Part shown: positions 1-11,700 of the stretch, one piece after another
Layout: every line of letters begins with the position of its first letter
Numbering within the stretch: the first letter of the stretch is position 1
DNA from: Allolobophora icterica
Taxonomy: Eukaryota > Annelida > Clitellata > Crassiclitellata > Lumbricidae
DNA length: 64,000 bases
NCBI GenBank assembly: GCA_963556255.1
Contig: OY744615.1
Location: 15,455,537 to 15,519,536, forward strand
Direction of reading: 5' to 3'
The notes under the pieces: generated by a model
What the model saw: only the letters and a program-made list of their open reading frames with translations
Told to the model about the DNA's origin: nothing
The model's database searches: none
Position numbers and translations under genes: made by a program

Positions 1-104
1 TATGAAATAGCTGATAAATGTTGACCGTAAACGCAACTTATTATTCAAATACATGAACGCAACTTTAACTTTGTAACTTTCTATCTAAAGCATGATGTAC
101 TTAC

Positions 105-173
105 CGAAGCTAAGATCCCCATAAGACTTGCGCAAAGTCTCACCGAGTTCGAACCAAATCGCATAGAGAAATA
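105..173 (-). CDS. SLC5-type sodium/solute symporter, coding exon 2
   Basis: A 69-bp exon (23 codons) too short to stand out as an ORF. On the minus strand it starts right after a good acceptor (pyrimidine-rich stretch ending CTTCCAG at 180-174) and ends at a consensus donor, GTAAGT at 104-99. It is phase 0 at both ends and continues exon 1 in frame. The product reads YFSMRFG, then SVRLCASLMGILAS, and matches the part of SLC5 transporters after transmembrane helix 2, where the family has Y-x-x-x-RF followed by the start of helix 3. Seen: splice signals, phase, residue pattern. Known: SLC5 members couple Na+ to uptake of sugars, monocarboxylates, vitamins or iodide at the plasma membrane. Inferred: same gene as exon 1. 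The rest of the gene lies beyond the left edge. Confidence 0.75.
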
Positions 174-999
174 CTGGAAGATATAATTCAAAAGGGATGT
201 TGATATACTAGAATCATATTGAGCCAAAAGCGGCTATAACCATGCTGAAACAAAATAATAAAACCCATGGGGGCCTACTGACATCACATACTGTCACAAT
301 AGTGAAACCTGTCTTCAACAGCGGCATATGTTTAGAAAACAGCTTTTTTGGCTTAATATATCTCTTTATAAATCAGAAACCTCTGAGTCGATTCACTTTA
401 AATTTGATAAGAATGAAATCAATGATACAGAATCACAGATACGTCTATAGAATGCGTCCTTTAGTGGTAGCCGCATTTAATCAAACTTGGTGTTACAGTC
501 GATGTACTTGTATGAGTAGACGTACTTGCGCTGTGATAGAACCAACTTGTCTTTGGAGGCTCATCGACTACTTATGGTTTCGTACTTTCGGCTAGAAGGC
601 TGGTAGCCAATCTGCCCAGCAAGTTATTTATAAACTGCAGGCTGTCGGTGTACTACAACAGACTGCGGACGAGGTTTATATACTTCTCCATGTTGTTGAG
701 GATGCATCTGATTTTCTTCTCCTGGTGTGGCCTACGATGTGCCAATCGCTGGCATACTCAGATGTTCATAATAACCGTGCACTGAGTATAAGACAACCGG
801 GACCTTCGTTTTTTTGTATAAATTATATGCGCAGCATGCGGTTTCAGTTATGAATTACGCCAATGTAGCTGACGCAGTAACGGGGCGTATGAAACAACAA
901 GTTTCTGTAAGCGAATATATTGCGAATGCTGAATATCATACACCGACAATCGAGCCAATAGAAAAGCTGATGGCATTTATAAAGCGAGCTACGTCTTAC
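174..999 (-). other. Intron 1 of the SLC5-like gene
   Basis: The 826-bp interval between the donor at 999-998 and the acceptor AG at 175-174, minus strand. I see no other coding exon or repeat in it; short open frames on both strands look random. Confidence 0.65.
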
Positions 1000-1338
1000 C
1001 TCATTTACGCTGACCAACTTCAACGGATGGAGCCACGGAACGATTATTCTCTCGATAACAATTGCAGCGACAATAAAGCTGAATCCGCTAAGGATCAGCT
1101 GCTGAGGTCCGTAGCTATACATCTCAGCAGTCATTCCAAGAACCATGATGGCGGACATGAAGGATACGACCAAGGAAATGGCTGTGGGAAGGACCTGAAG
1201 ACGTCGGTCAGCCATTATGAATTCCGCTGTTGTCTTCTGTCTGCCACCGGTCAGTGAATGATACAGACCAATGGCCAGCGAGATGACCAGAAAACTGACC
1301 AGGATCAAGTAGTCCGGCCATTTCAATGACGACTGCAT
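1000..1338 (-). CDS. SLC5-type sodium/solute symporter, coding exon 1 (N-terminus)
   Basis: 113 codons from ATG at 1338-1336 to a strong donor, GAG|GTAAGA, with the intron starting at 999. Residues ~8-27 form the first membrane helix (DYLILVSFLVISLAIGLY); then come a short polar loop with TTAEFIMADRR, a second hydrophobic segment with the LPTAISLVVSFMSAIMVLG pattern and MTAEMYSYGPQ, then a third hydrophobic segment. This order, including SF-x-SA and E-x-Y, is typical of the SLC5 N-terminus, closest in my judgement to the monocarboxylate/multivitamin/iodide branch (SLC5A5/6/8/12). The open frame past the donor is intron. Substrate cannot be decided from this part. An acceptor-like TCTTTCAG 14 bp upstream of the ATG suggests a separate 5' UTR exon farther right. 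Full SLC5 proteins are about 550-700 residues, so only the first fifth is in the window. Confidence 0.85.
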
Positions 1339-1352
1339 TCTGGTTTAAACGT
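1339..1352 (-). other. Probable 5' UTR end joined by an upstream intron
   Basis: On the minus strand the sequence TTTATGTCTTTCAG precedes 1352, with a branch-site-like GCTGATAAT ~25 bp farther upstream. This is a credible acceptor, so the SLC5 start codon probably lies in the second transcribed exon, with 13-14 bp of UTR before the ATG. No cDNA evidence; the upstream exon and promoter were not located. Confidence 0.4.
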
Positions 1353-2961
1353 CTGAAAGACATAAATATTATTATCAGCTTTTTGATTTATCTTTGTAAC
1401 ATAAATGACTTTATCAGCATAATAAAGATTTACAGCAGATAAATAGGTGAATCACACTGCAGCAATGTGTTTATCTATAGTTCAACAAACTGTATATATG
1501 TACGTCATTTACATAAACTCTTGACCTACAGTATGCATGTTAAATGAAGTCAGTGGATTCAGAACCACTATGACACCTGCCACTGTGGGTTAGATTGCAT
1601 TGCGTTAAGACAACTTTTAGCAACATTAGGGCGATGGTTCAATTAATATAGGCAAGGAGAGTGTGTCTGATGTGTGAACGAGGACTTTCCAGAGCTTCTC
1701 ACTTGAGGCGAGCGATCTGATCGCTCTTCTTGGTCGCTCGCCTAGCAAAGTGCGGGGGACCGGTAAAGCGCTCGTCTAGCGGAAAGCGACGCACCGTCGG
1801 TAGCAACCTCGCTTGACGAGGCCGAGGCGAACAATCTGGAAAAGAATTCCACTACCAAACTGATTATAATAATGACAATAAAAGTTCAACACTGATGGAC
1901 AGATATAAGGACTTAATTATAGCTATTAAATATCGTGACGACGACCACCCTACAGGTCTACTACTGCTATTATACTCCATACAATACTCAAAATATCGCA
2001 TCGCTAGCCTACTCATTCCAGCGCGATCGATTTTCAAACCGCGTACTTATTTCAAATGAGGAGCTCTGGGACTATCATCTACTCCTGTGTAATAATTCTT
2101 ACCTTTATTTAGATGAAAATCTCTATCTAAGAAATCTTCTGTTCAGACAGCATCGAATTAAAGTTCATCTATAAACGGCTGATTTGAAAATAGATGTCAA
2201 GATAAAATGCTTTACAAATAGCGCCTTCGCAGTTGACTGTAGCCTTGAATTTGAAACCAGGTCAGCGCTGTCAGCTAATTTTCAATTAATTAAGCGGGAA
2301 AGTAGGCGTTGTAGATGCGTTAATCTGCCTGCAATTGCTTTGATACTAGATAGGGTTATACCAGAACCAAAGTGGAACAACAACACTGACATTGAGTAGC
2401 CTGTCAAATTCTACTCATTAATGACTGCATACAAAGTGTGCAGGTAAGTTCGTAGTAATTTATGCTGTAGTGCAGCGAATCTAATTTAATTAAATCCAGA
2501 AACTGATGTGCTTTAGTTTTGGAAATGCACAGGCATTAATCGATGGCCGCTAAAAAAATAGTTACAAGCGCTGGAAGGTGTCGAAACCAGGACTTTCGTT
2601 TTGAGAGTGGACGGGTCTCGGCCGCTCCTGTAAGTTTATACACGGTCAATATAATCCAACTCACGACTATAATTGCTATTGCAACTTGGTTCCAGCAGTA
2701 CGAGGATGACATACAACTGTAGGCCGTACTTATAACATGCCACCCACCTGACGCGGGTGCTTGGTTATCTTCTACACAGACCATTGCAGTGGAAGTATAG
2801 AGTTGGATATCTAAATCGGCTGCGCCTCAATTCGAGTCGCCAATTGGCCCCTTTAGTGAGTATGTCAATGCATTTTGGAGCGCCATGTTGGTATGGAAAT
2901 TGGGAAAAGGGATATTAGTTAACGACGCTATTGCCATAGTGAACAAGCTTAATACACAATA
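1353..2961. other. No recognisable gene; intergenic or 5' intron sequence
   Basis: About 1.6 kb of AT-rich sequence with no convincing coding exon on either strand. An open minus-strand frame at 2536-2784 contains one hydrophobic stretch but has no supported splice sites or family match. A GC-richer patch at 1700-1830 forms hairpins (listed separately). Confidence 0.5.
1707..1742. repeat. Nested inverted repeats (alternative hairpins)
   Basis: GGCGAGCGA at 1707-1715 pairs perfectly with TCGCTCGCC at 1734-1742. The inner part can instead fold on itself: GAGCGATC at 1710-1717 pairs with GATCGCTC at 1719-1726 around one base. The two hairpins are mutually exclusive. The surrounding ~130 bp is GC-rich compared with its neighbours. 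Function unknown. Confidence 0.6.
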
Positions 2962-2970
2962 ATTGGTCGC

Positions 2971-3310
2971 CAGTGTTTAATCTAGTCCCCCTCTTCTGGG
3001 AGGGGAAATCAGGTTTCTGGGGGGACAAGCCAATTTTTCGGACTTTTTAAACTTTCATCCAGACTTTTTAAGTTTCATCTTCAAAAAAGTTGATGACCTT
3101 TTTCCTTTTTTTTTTAGTCATTCGTTGATTTGATGACCTTTTTTTTAGGAATTCGTCTCTCTCGGGGGGGGGGGGGAAACCATATATCACCATGTATCCT
3201 GGGGATTTGCCTCCCAAAAAGCTCTCAACCTCATAATATTGCCGGCCTCTGGGGGGAAACATCAATCCTGGGGGGGAACTTCCCCCCAAAGACGTCTAGA
3301 TTAAACACTG
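2971..3310. mobile_element. 340-bp non-autonomous TIR DNA transposon (MITE-like)
   Basis: The ends are perfect 15-bp terminal inverted repeats: CAGTGTTTAATCTAG at 2971-2985 and its reverse complement at 3296-3310. Both flanks carry the same 9 bp, ATTGGTCGC (2962-2970 and 3311-3319), as expected of a target-site duplication, so the insertion is complete and little decayed. The inside has no coding capacity. It holds two diverged copies of a T-rich motif (ACTTTTTAA-x-TTTCATC, then GATGACCTTTTT twice) and several G runs, including 12 G near 3165-3176. The CAGTG terminus is common in hAT elements, which usually make 8-bp duplications; a 9-bp duplication would also fit Mutator-like elements. Superfamily therefore uncertain. 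Confidence 0.8.
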
Positions 3311-3319
3311 ATTGGTCGC

Positions 3320-4173
3320 TATCTAGCACCGAAGATTCCTACTTCCAAACCTCGCTTTCAAAATTTCATTATATGTCCGCTCGTGCAATTGTTTGCTGTA
3401 GGCCTCTACATTCGATTTTACTAGATCATTTATAAATGATTTACAGCGACATTTTCTAATCTTCAGTTTATAATTTTCGATTCAATTTACGAAAAAGGAT
3501 ATTTAAAGAAAATATATTAACACTGAACTCTTCTTTACATTTGGCTATTTATGTTTATGAAGTGCCAGAAAAACAGCGCAGATACAAGAAAGAACTGTAA
3601 CGAAAAAATACCTAGCCATACGGACGCTGTGGAATTCCTTTCTTCCTCTGCCTGTTGACTTGCACGTCTCCAGCTCCGAACCCAAGCGTCAACAACAGAC
3701 TACATTTACAATATAATTAGGCTGTTAGGAATACCTCGAACAATACACATAGCTGTGTATTAACCAACGCACAAAATGCTCTATCCCACACAAGCATACT
3801 ATCAGTTAAATACATCAAGAGTAGGCTTAACATTCAAAATAACATTTGTCAAACTCTGCGATATCTCTACGCGAGAGACCTTTACAAATTCTTCTTATTG
3901 GTTCGCAGTATACCTGGCACACTATAAAAGAAAAGAAAACCTGACGCTCGAAACTTCGAGTAGCCTATAGCATTCCACTCTATATGCAATTATGCATGTA
4001 TTTAGTATTCAAATAAGCTCTCTAAACACAGGCTATAATAATATATACACACTAGCATAACCAGGAACAGCGAATATTTATTTTTAAAAATCAGTATAAA
4101 TATCTACATTTACAAAGATGAAGGCAAATAGGAAGGTATGCGCTTCTCTGCCGCTGATCTAGACTCCTCCTTT
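3320..4173. other. No recognisable gene
   Basis: AT-rich sequence without a convincing exon. A TATAAAAG at 3923-3930 with an ATTGG 22 bp upstream resembles a core promoter, but no following gene was found on the plus strand. TTTATT at 4077-4082 is a possible minus-strand AATAAA for the small gene candidate to the right. Confidence 0.4.
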
Positions 4174-4371
4174 TCAGACACGCCCTCCCTCCATTTCCTT
4201 CTGACCGTCCGAAACTTCTTTCGATTTCCCGGAATAACGTTTCTTCAGCTGACGTTCAGCGACTGCCTCAAGACCCTTTGCTCGATTTTTCTCTTTAACC
4301 GCGCAAAATAGCTCATCCCTTATCCGAAGCCTGCCTAACTCGGGACCGGCACACAGGTCCACAGGTGAAGT
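4174..4371 (-). CDS. Candidate small charged protein, second exon
   Basis: An open frame of 65 codons plus TGA on the minus strand, after a modest acceptor (ATTTTTAAG, AG at 4373-4372). The product begins TSPVDLCAGPELG and is then very rich in K, R and E (for example RAKGLEAVAERQLKKRYSG), likely helical; no signal peptide or membrane segment. It joins in phase 0 to a five-codon first exon at 4498-4512 ending in a strong GTGAGT donor, giving a 70-residue protein. A possible AATAAA lies ~90 bp past the stop. I do not recognise a family. It could instead be the last exon of a longer gene whose upstream exons I cannot see, or chance. Confidence 0.3.
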   Translation of the reverse strand, partial: TSPVDLCAGPELGRLRIRDELFCAVKEKNRAKGLEAVAERQLKKRYSGKSKEVSDGQKEMEGGRV

Positions 4372-4497
4372 CTTAAAAATATTGGCTGCTTTGTGACATC
4401 CGAAATCGGCTGAGAAACTAACATCTGTTAAAAGTCACCCATAGTGCTTGTTGGAAGGGCGTAGATATGTAAATAGCTGGAAATACCATGCACTCAC

Positions 4498-4512
4498 CTC
4501 TTCAACTTGCAT
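4498..4512 (-). CDS. Candidate small charged protein, first coding exon
   Basis: Five codons (MQVEE) from ATG at 4512-4510 to GAG|GTGAGT, with the intron beginning at 4497. The frame upstream is closed by a TGA, so this ATG would be the start. The intron to the next exon would be 126 bp. Support is only the strong donor and the matching phase. Confidence 0.25.
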
Positions 4513-4794
4513 ACACACAGTAGACTGGTTCGGATTTCAACCAGGCTTCTTTTTGTGACAATAATTTTCGATTGCGAAGTCATTCGAAGAGACCATCGAA
4601 TCATTTCTTGGAAAATTTAATAACGGCGCCAGATATACAAGTAGAGTAGGTTATGTTCTTTTCAAACTAGTATTGTTCCTAAGTCCTAACGACATAAATC
4701 TTGATACGGTGATTCCGATATTTTATTCAAGATTTATTTACTACAGATCAACATATGTCATGGTGCAACGAAGTTAACTCCAACAAATGCAACT
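4513..4794. other. No recognisable feature
   Basis: AT-rich sequence between the small-gene candidate and the gag fragment. It may hold more of the decayed retroelement to its right, but nothing readable remains. Confidence 0.4.
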
Positions 4795-5005
4795 TCGGAT
4801 AGGAATAGACAATGGATAAAATTTGATTCTTACAATGGTCGAACACCGATTTAAGGTTTTCTCGGGAAATTTGAGGTGTGTTCGAGAAATAACGGTTGGA
4901 GGGACGAGGAGAAATTAAATCAGTTAATGTATGCTATAACTGAACCGGCAAATCAACTGTTATGGGAATTTGACTCTGCTACTGGGTTACCTGGTCGGAT
5001 TTGGT
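4795..5005 (+). pseudogene. Ty3-like LTR retrotransposon gag fragment
   Basis: One plus-strand frame reads, in order, KFDSYNGRTPI, a TAA stop at 4852-4854, GFLGKFEVCSRNNGW, RDEEKLNQLM and PANQLLWEFDSATG. This is the usual order of the Ty3/Retrotrans_gag core: F-D/S-G-x-T, then W-x-x-F-x-x-x-F-E-x-x-x-x-x-N-x-W, then the D-x-x-K-x-x-x-L helix and A-x-x-L-L-W. The TAA stands where the family usually has a tryptophan region. Gag assembles the intracellular particle. No protease, reverse transcriptase or LTR lies beside it; the right side is cut off directly by satellite A and the left side fades into unreadable sequence, so this is a dead relic. Confidence 0.7.
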
Positions 5006-5768
5006 CAACACCTCTACCAAACAGAAATCATGTCACAGCACCATTTCCTACAACATATCATGCACCAACATCGAATCTGCCACAAAAACACTTTTCGACA
5101 AATTTTCAAATTCATCAAATCTCCATCGGAACAGCGATTTCCCAAAAAACGAAAATTTTAGGCATTCGATTATTTTTCGAAAAATTGCTCTAATTCAAAT
5201 TCTAAGACAAATTAACACCTCTACCAAACAGAAATCATGCCACAGCACCATTTCGTACAAAACACCATGCACCAACATCGAATCTGCCACAAAACACATT
5301 TCGACAAATTTTCAAATTCATCAAATCTCCATCGGAAAAGCGATTTCCCAAAACACGAAAATTTTAGGCACTCGATTTTTTTTCGAAAAATTGCTCCAAT
5401 TCAAATTCTAAGACAGATTAACACCTCTACCAAACAGAAATCATGTCACAGCACCATTTCGTACAAAACACCATGCACCAACATCGAATCTGCCACAAAA
5501 CACTTTTCGACAAATTTTCAAATTCATCAAATCTCCATCGGAAAGGCGATTTCCCAAAGAAACGAAAATTTTAGGCATTCGATTTTTTTCGAAAAATTGT
5601 TCTAATTCAAATTCTAAGACAGATTAACACTCCTAAACAACAGAAATCATGTCACAGCACCATTTCCAACAATATACCATGCACCAACATCGAATGAGCG
5701 ACAAAAAACAATTCTTCATTAAAGTCCTTCCTCGCTCACTCCGGGGTCACCCAACCATTTTTAGAAAA
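5006..5768 (+). repeat. Satellite A, irregular left part (type A monomers plus one odd unit)
   Basis: Three type-A-like monomers (cores near 5010, 5212 and 5415) that differ from the right-hand type A in carrying AAACGAAAATTTTAGGCA instead of the GTTCGAAATTCG segment, then one unit (core near 5620) with its own variable half at ~5697-5765. That half (ATTCTTCATTAAAGTCC, CTCGCTCACTCCGGGGTCAC) is a diverged relative of half C. More diverged than the array to its right, as expected at an array edge. Confidence 0.8.
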
Positions 5769-8700
5769 ATTGCTGTAATTCAAAATCTAAGACAGATTAA
5801 CACCTCTACCCGACGGAAATCATATCACAGCACGATGTCCTACAATATATCATGCACCAACATCGAATCTGCCACAAAAATATTTTTGACACATTTTTCA
5901 AATTCATCAAATCTGCATCGGAAACCATATTTCCCAAAAATCGAACTTTTTGGCAATATAAATTTGTCCGAAAAATTGCTCTAATGCAAAATCTAAGACA
6001 GATTAACACCTCTACCCAACGGAAATCATATCACAGCACGATATCCTACAATATACCATGCACCGATATCGTCCACAAAGCACGATTTCTCATAAAATCG
6101 ACTTTTTCACTAGCCGCTCTCGCTCAAACCTGTGTCACCCAGCCATTTTTCGAAAAATTGCTCTAATTCAAATTCTAAGACAGATTAACACCTCTACCCG
6201 ACGGAAATCATATCACAGCACGATTTCCTACAATATATCATGCACCAACATCGAATCTGCCACAAAAATATTTTTGACACATTTTTCAAATTCATCAAAT
6301 CTGCATCGGAAACCATATTTCCCAAAAATCGAACTTTTTGGCAATATAAATTTGTCCGAAAAATTGCTCTAATGCAAAATCTAAGACAGATTAACACCTC
6401 TACCCAACGGAAATCATATCACAGCACGATATCCTACAATATACCATGCACCGATATCGTCCACAAAGCACGATTTCTCATAAAATCGACTTTTTCACTA
6501 GCCGCTCTCGCTCAAACCTGTGTCACCCAGCCATTTTTCGAAAAATTGCTCTAATTCAAATTCTAAGACAGATTAACACCTCTACCCGACGGAAATCATA
6601 TCACAGCACGATTTCCTACAATATATCATGCACCAACATCGAATCTGCCACAAAAATATTTTTGACACATTTTTCAAATTCATCAAATCTGCATCGGAAA
6701 CCATATTTCCCAAAAATCGAACTTTTTGGCAATATAAATTTGTCCGAAAAATTGCTCTAATGCAAAATCTAAGACAGATTAACACCTCTACCCAACGGAA
6801 ATCATATCACAGCACGATATCCTACAATATACCATGCACCGATATCGTCCACAAAGCACGATTTCTCATAAAATCGACTTTTTCACTAGCCGCTCTCGCT
6901 CAAACCTGTGTCACCCAGCCATTTTTCGAAAAATTGCTCTAATTCAAATTCTAAGACAGATTAACACCTCTACCCGACGGAAATCATATCACAGCACGAT
7001 TTCCTACAATATATCATGCACCAACATCGAATCTGCCACAAAAATATTTTTGACACATTTTTCAAATTCATCAAATCTGCATCGGAAACCATATTTCCCA
7101 AAAATCGAACTTTTTGGCAATATAAATTTGTCCGAAAAATTGCTCTAATGCAAAATCTAAGACAGATTAACACCTCTACCCAACGGAAATCATATCACAG
7201 CACGATATCCTACAATATACCATGCACCGATATCGTCCACAAAGCACGATTTCTCATAAAATCGACTTTTTCACCAGCCGCTCTCGCTCAAACCTGTGTC
7301 ACCCAGCCATTTTTCGAAAAATTGCTCTAATTCAAATTCTAAGACAGATTAACACCTCTACCCGACGGAAATCATATCACAGCACGATTTCCTACAATAT
7401 ATCATGCACCAACATCGAATCTGCCACAAAAATATTTTTGACACATTTTTCAAATTCATCAAATCTGCATCGGAAACCATATTTCCCAAAAATCGAACTT
7501 TTTGGCAATATAAATTTGTCCGAAAAATTGCTCTAATGCAAAATCTAAGACAGATTAACACCTCTACCCAACGGAAATCATATCACAGCACGATATCCTA
7601 CAATATACCATGCACCGATATCGTCCACAAAGCACGATTTCTCATAAAATCGACTTTTTCACTAGCCGCTCTCGCTCAAACCTGTGTCACCCAGCCATTT
7701 TTCGAAAAATTGCTCTAATTCAAATTCTAAGACAGATTAACACCTCTACCCGACGGAAATCATATCACAGCACGATTTCCTACAATATATCATGCACCAA
7801 CATCGAATCTGGCACAAAAATATTTTTGACACATTTTTCAAATTCATCAAATCTGCATCGGAAACCATATTTCCCAAAATCGAACTTTTTGGCAATATAA
7901 ATTTGTCCGAAAAATTGCTCTAATGCAAAATCTAAGACAGATTAACACCTCTACCCAACGGAAATCATATCACAGCACGATATCCTACAATATACCATGC
8001 ACCGATATCGTCCACAAAGCACGATTTCTCATAAAATCGACTTTTTCACTAGCCGCTCTCGCTCAAACCTGTGTCACCCAGCCATTTTTCGAAAAATTGC
8101 TCTAATTCAAATTCTAAGACAGATTAACACCTCTACCCGACGGAAATCATATCACAGCACGATTTCCTACAATATATCATGCACCAACATCGAATCTGCC
8201 ACAAAAATATTTTTGACACATTTTTCAAATTCATCAAATCTGCATCGGAAACCATATTTCCCAAAAATCGAACTTTTTGGCAATATAAATTTGTCCGAAA
8301 AATTGCTCTAATGCAAAATCTAAGACAGATTAACACCTCTACCCAACGGAAATCATATCACAGCACGATATCCTACAATATACCATGCACCGATATCGTC
8401 CACAAAGCACGATTTCTCATAAAATCGACTTTTTCACTAGCCGCTCTCGCTCAAACCTGTGTCACCCAGCCATTTTTCGAAAAATTGCTCTAATTCAAAT
8501 TCTAAGACAGATTAACACCTCTACCCGACGGAAATCATGTCACAGCACGATTTCCTACAATATATCATGCACCAACATCGAATCTGCCACAAAAATATTT
8601 TTGACACATTTTTCAAATTCATCAAATCTGCATCGGAAACCATATTTCCCAAAAATCGAACTTTTTGGCAATATAAATTTGTCCGAAAAATTGCTCTAAT

Positions 8701-11700
8701 GCAAAATCTAAGACAGATTAACACCTCTACCCAACGGAAATCATATCACAGCACGATATCCTACAATATACCATGCACCGATATCGTCCACAAAGCACGA
8801 TTTCTCATAAAATCGACTTTTTCACTAGCCGCTCTCGCTCAAACCTGTGTCACCCAGCCATTTTTCGAAAAATTGCTCTAATTCAAATTCTAAGACAGAT
8901 TAACACCTCTACCCGACGGAAATCATATCACAGCACGATTTCCTACAATATATCATGCACCAACATCGAATCTGCCACAAAAATATTTTTGACACATTTT
9001 TCAAATTCATCAAATCTGCATCGGAAACCATATTTCCCAAAAATCGAACTTTTTGGCAATATAAATTTGTCCGAAAAATTGCTCTAATGCAAAATCTAAG
9101 ACAGATTAACACCTCTACCCAACGGAAATCATATCACAGCACGATATCCTACAATATACCATGCACCGATATCGTCCACAAAGCACGATTTCTCATAAAA
9201 TCGACTTTTTCACTAGCCGCTCTCGCTCAAACCTGTGTCACCCAGCCATTTTTCGAAAAATTGCTCTAATTCAAATTCTAAGACAGATTAACACCTCTAC
9301 CCGACGGAAATCATATCACAGCACGATTTCCTACAATATATCATGCACCAACATCGAATCTGCCACAAAAATATTTTTGACACATTTTTCAAATTCATCA
9401 AATCTGCATCGGAAACCATATTTCCCAAAAATCGAACTTTTTGGCAATATAAATTTGTCCGAAAAATTGCTCTAATGCAAAATCTAAGACAGATTAACAC
9501 CTCTACCCAACGGAAATCATATCACAGCACGATATCCTACAATATACCATGCACCGATATCGTCCACAAAGCACGATTTCTCATAAAATCGACTTTTTCA
9601 CCAGCCGCTCTCGCTCAAACCTGTGTCACCCAGCCATTTTTCGAAAAATTGCTCTAATTCAAATTCTAAGACAGATTAACACCTCTACCCGACGGAAATC
9701 ATATCACAGCACGATTTCCTACAATATATCATGCACCAACATCGAATCTGCCACAAAAATATTTTTGACACATTTTTCAAATTCATCAAATCTGCATCGG
9801 AAACCATATTTCCCAAAAATCGAACTTTTTGGCAATATAAATTTGTCCGAAAAATTGCTCTAATGCAAAATCTAAGACAGATTAACACCTCTACCCAACG
9901 GAAATCATATCACAGCACGATATCCTACAATATACAATGCACCGATATCGTCCACAAAGCACGATTTCTCATAAAATCGACTTTTTCACTAGCCGCTCTC
10001 GCTCAAACCTGTGTCACCCAGCCATTTTTCGAAAAATTGCTCTAATTCAAATTCTAAGACAGATTAACACCTCTACCCGACGGAAATCATATCACAGCAC
10101 GATTTCCTACAATATATCATGCACCAACATCGAATCTGCCACAAAAATATTTTTGACACATTTTTCAAATTCATCAAATCTGCATCGGAAACCATATTTC
10201 CCAAAAATCGAACTTTTTGGCAATATAAATTTGTCCGAAAAATTGCTCTAATGCAAAATCTAAGACAGATTAACACCTCTACCCAACGGAAATCATATCA
10301 CAGCACGATATCCTACAATATACCATGCACCGATATCGTCCACAAAGCACGATTTCTCATAAAATCGACTTTTTCACCAGCCGCTCTCGCTCAAACCTGT
10401 GTCACCCAGCCATTTTTCGAAAAATTGCTCTAATTCAAATTCTAAGACAGATTAACACCTCTACCCGACGGAAATCATATCACAGCACGATTTCCTACAA
10501 TATATCATGCACCAACATCGAATCTGCCACAAAAATATTTTTGACACATTTTTCAAATTCATCAAATCTGCATCGGAAACCATATTTCCCAAAAATCGAA
10601 CTTTTTGGCAATATAAATTTGTCCGAAAAATTGCTCTAATGCAAAATCTAAGACAGATTAACACCTCTACCCAACGGAAATCATATCACAGCACGATATC
10701 CTACAATATACCATGCACCGATATCGTCCACAAAGCACGATTTCTCATAAAATCGACTTTTTCACTAGCCGCTCTCGCTCAAACCTGTGTCACCCAGCCA
10801 TTTTTCGAAAAATTGCTCTAATTCAAATTCTAAGACAGATTAACACCTCTACCCGACGGAAATCATATCACAGCACGATTTCCTACAATATATCATGCAC
10901 CAACATCGAATCTGCCACAAAAATATTTTTGACACATTTTTCAAATTCATCAAATCTGCATCGGAAACCATATTTCCCAAAAATCGAACTTTTTGGCAAT
11001 ATAAATTTGTCCGAAAAATTGCTCTAATGCAAAATCTAAGACAGATTAACACCTCTACCCAACGGAAATCATATCACAGCACGATATCCTACAATATACC
11101 ATGCACCGATATCGTCCACAAAGCACGATTTCTCATAAAATCGACTTTTTCACCAGCCGCTCTCGCTCAAACCTGTGTCACCCAGCCATTTTTCGAAAAA
11201 TTGCTCTAATTCAAATTCTAAGACAGATTAACACCTCTACCCGACGGAAATCATATCACAGCACGATTTCCTACAATATATCATGCACCAACATCGAATC
11301 TGCCACAAAAATATTTTTGACACATTTTTCAAATTCATCAAATCTGCATCGGAAACCATATTTCCCAAAAATCGAACTTTTTGGCAATATAAATTTGTCC
11401 GAAAAATTGCTCTAATGCAAAATCTAAGACAGATTAACACCTCTACCCAACGGAAATCATATCACAGCACGATATCCTACAATATACCATGCACCGATAT
11501 CGTCCACAAAGCACGATTTCTCATAAAATCGACTTTTGCACTAGCCGCTCTCGCTCAAACCTGTGTCACCCAGCCATTTTTCGAAAAATTGCTCTAATTC
11601 AAATTCTAAGACAGATTAACACCTCTACCCGACGGAAATCATATCACAGCACGATTTCCTACAATATATCATGCACCAACATCGAATCTGCCACAAAAAT

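Noticed and set aside
2536..2784. 82-codon minus-strand frame with a hydrophobic segment
   Set aside because: No family resemblance, no supported splice sites and no link to the SLC5 gene by phase.
3068..3435. Open frames within and beside the 340-bp TIR element
   Set aside because: Translations of poly-G and poly-T tracts inside a non-coding transposon.
3538..3625. Signal-peptide-like short minus-strand frame (MARYFFVTVLSCICAVFLAL)
   Set aside because: Only 24 codons, followed by a stop with no donor before it, so it cannot begin a secreted protein on present evidence.
3896..3960. Promoter-like ATTGG, TATAAAAG and CTCGAAACTTCGAG cluster, plus strand
   Set aside because: The heat-shock-like palindrome lies after the TATA motif, and no gene follows on this strand. 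Probably chance in AT-rich DNA.
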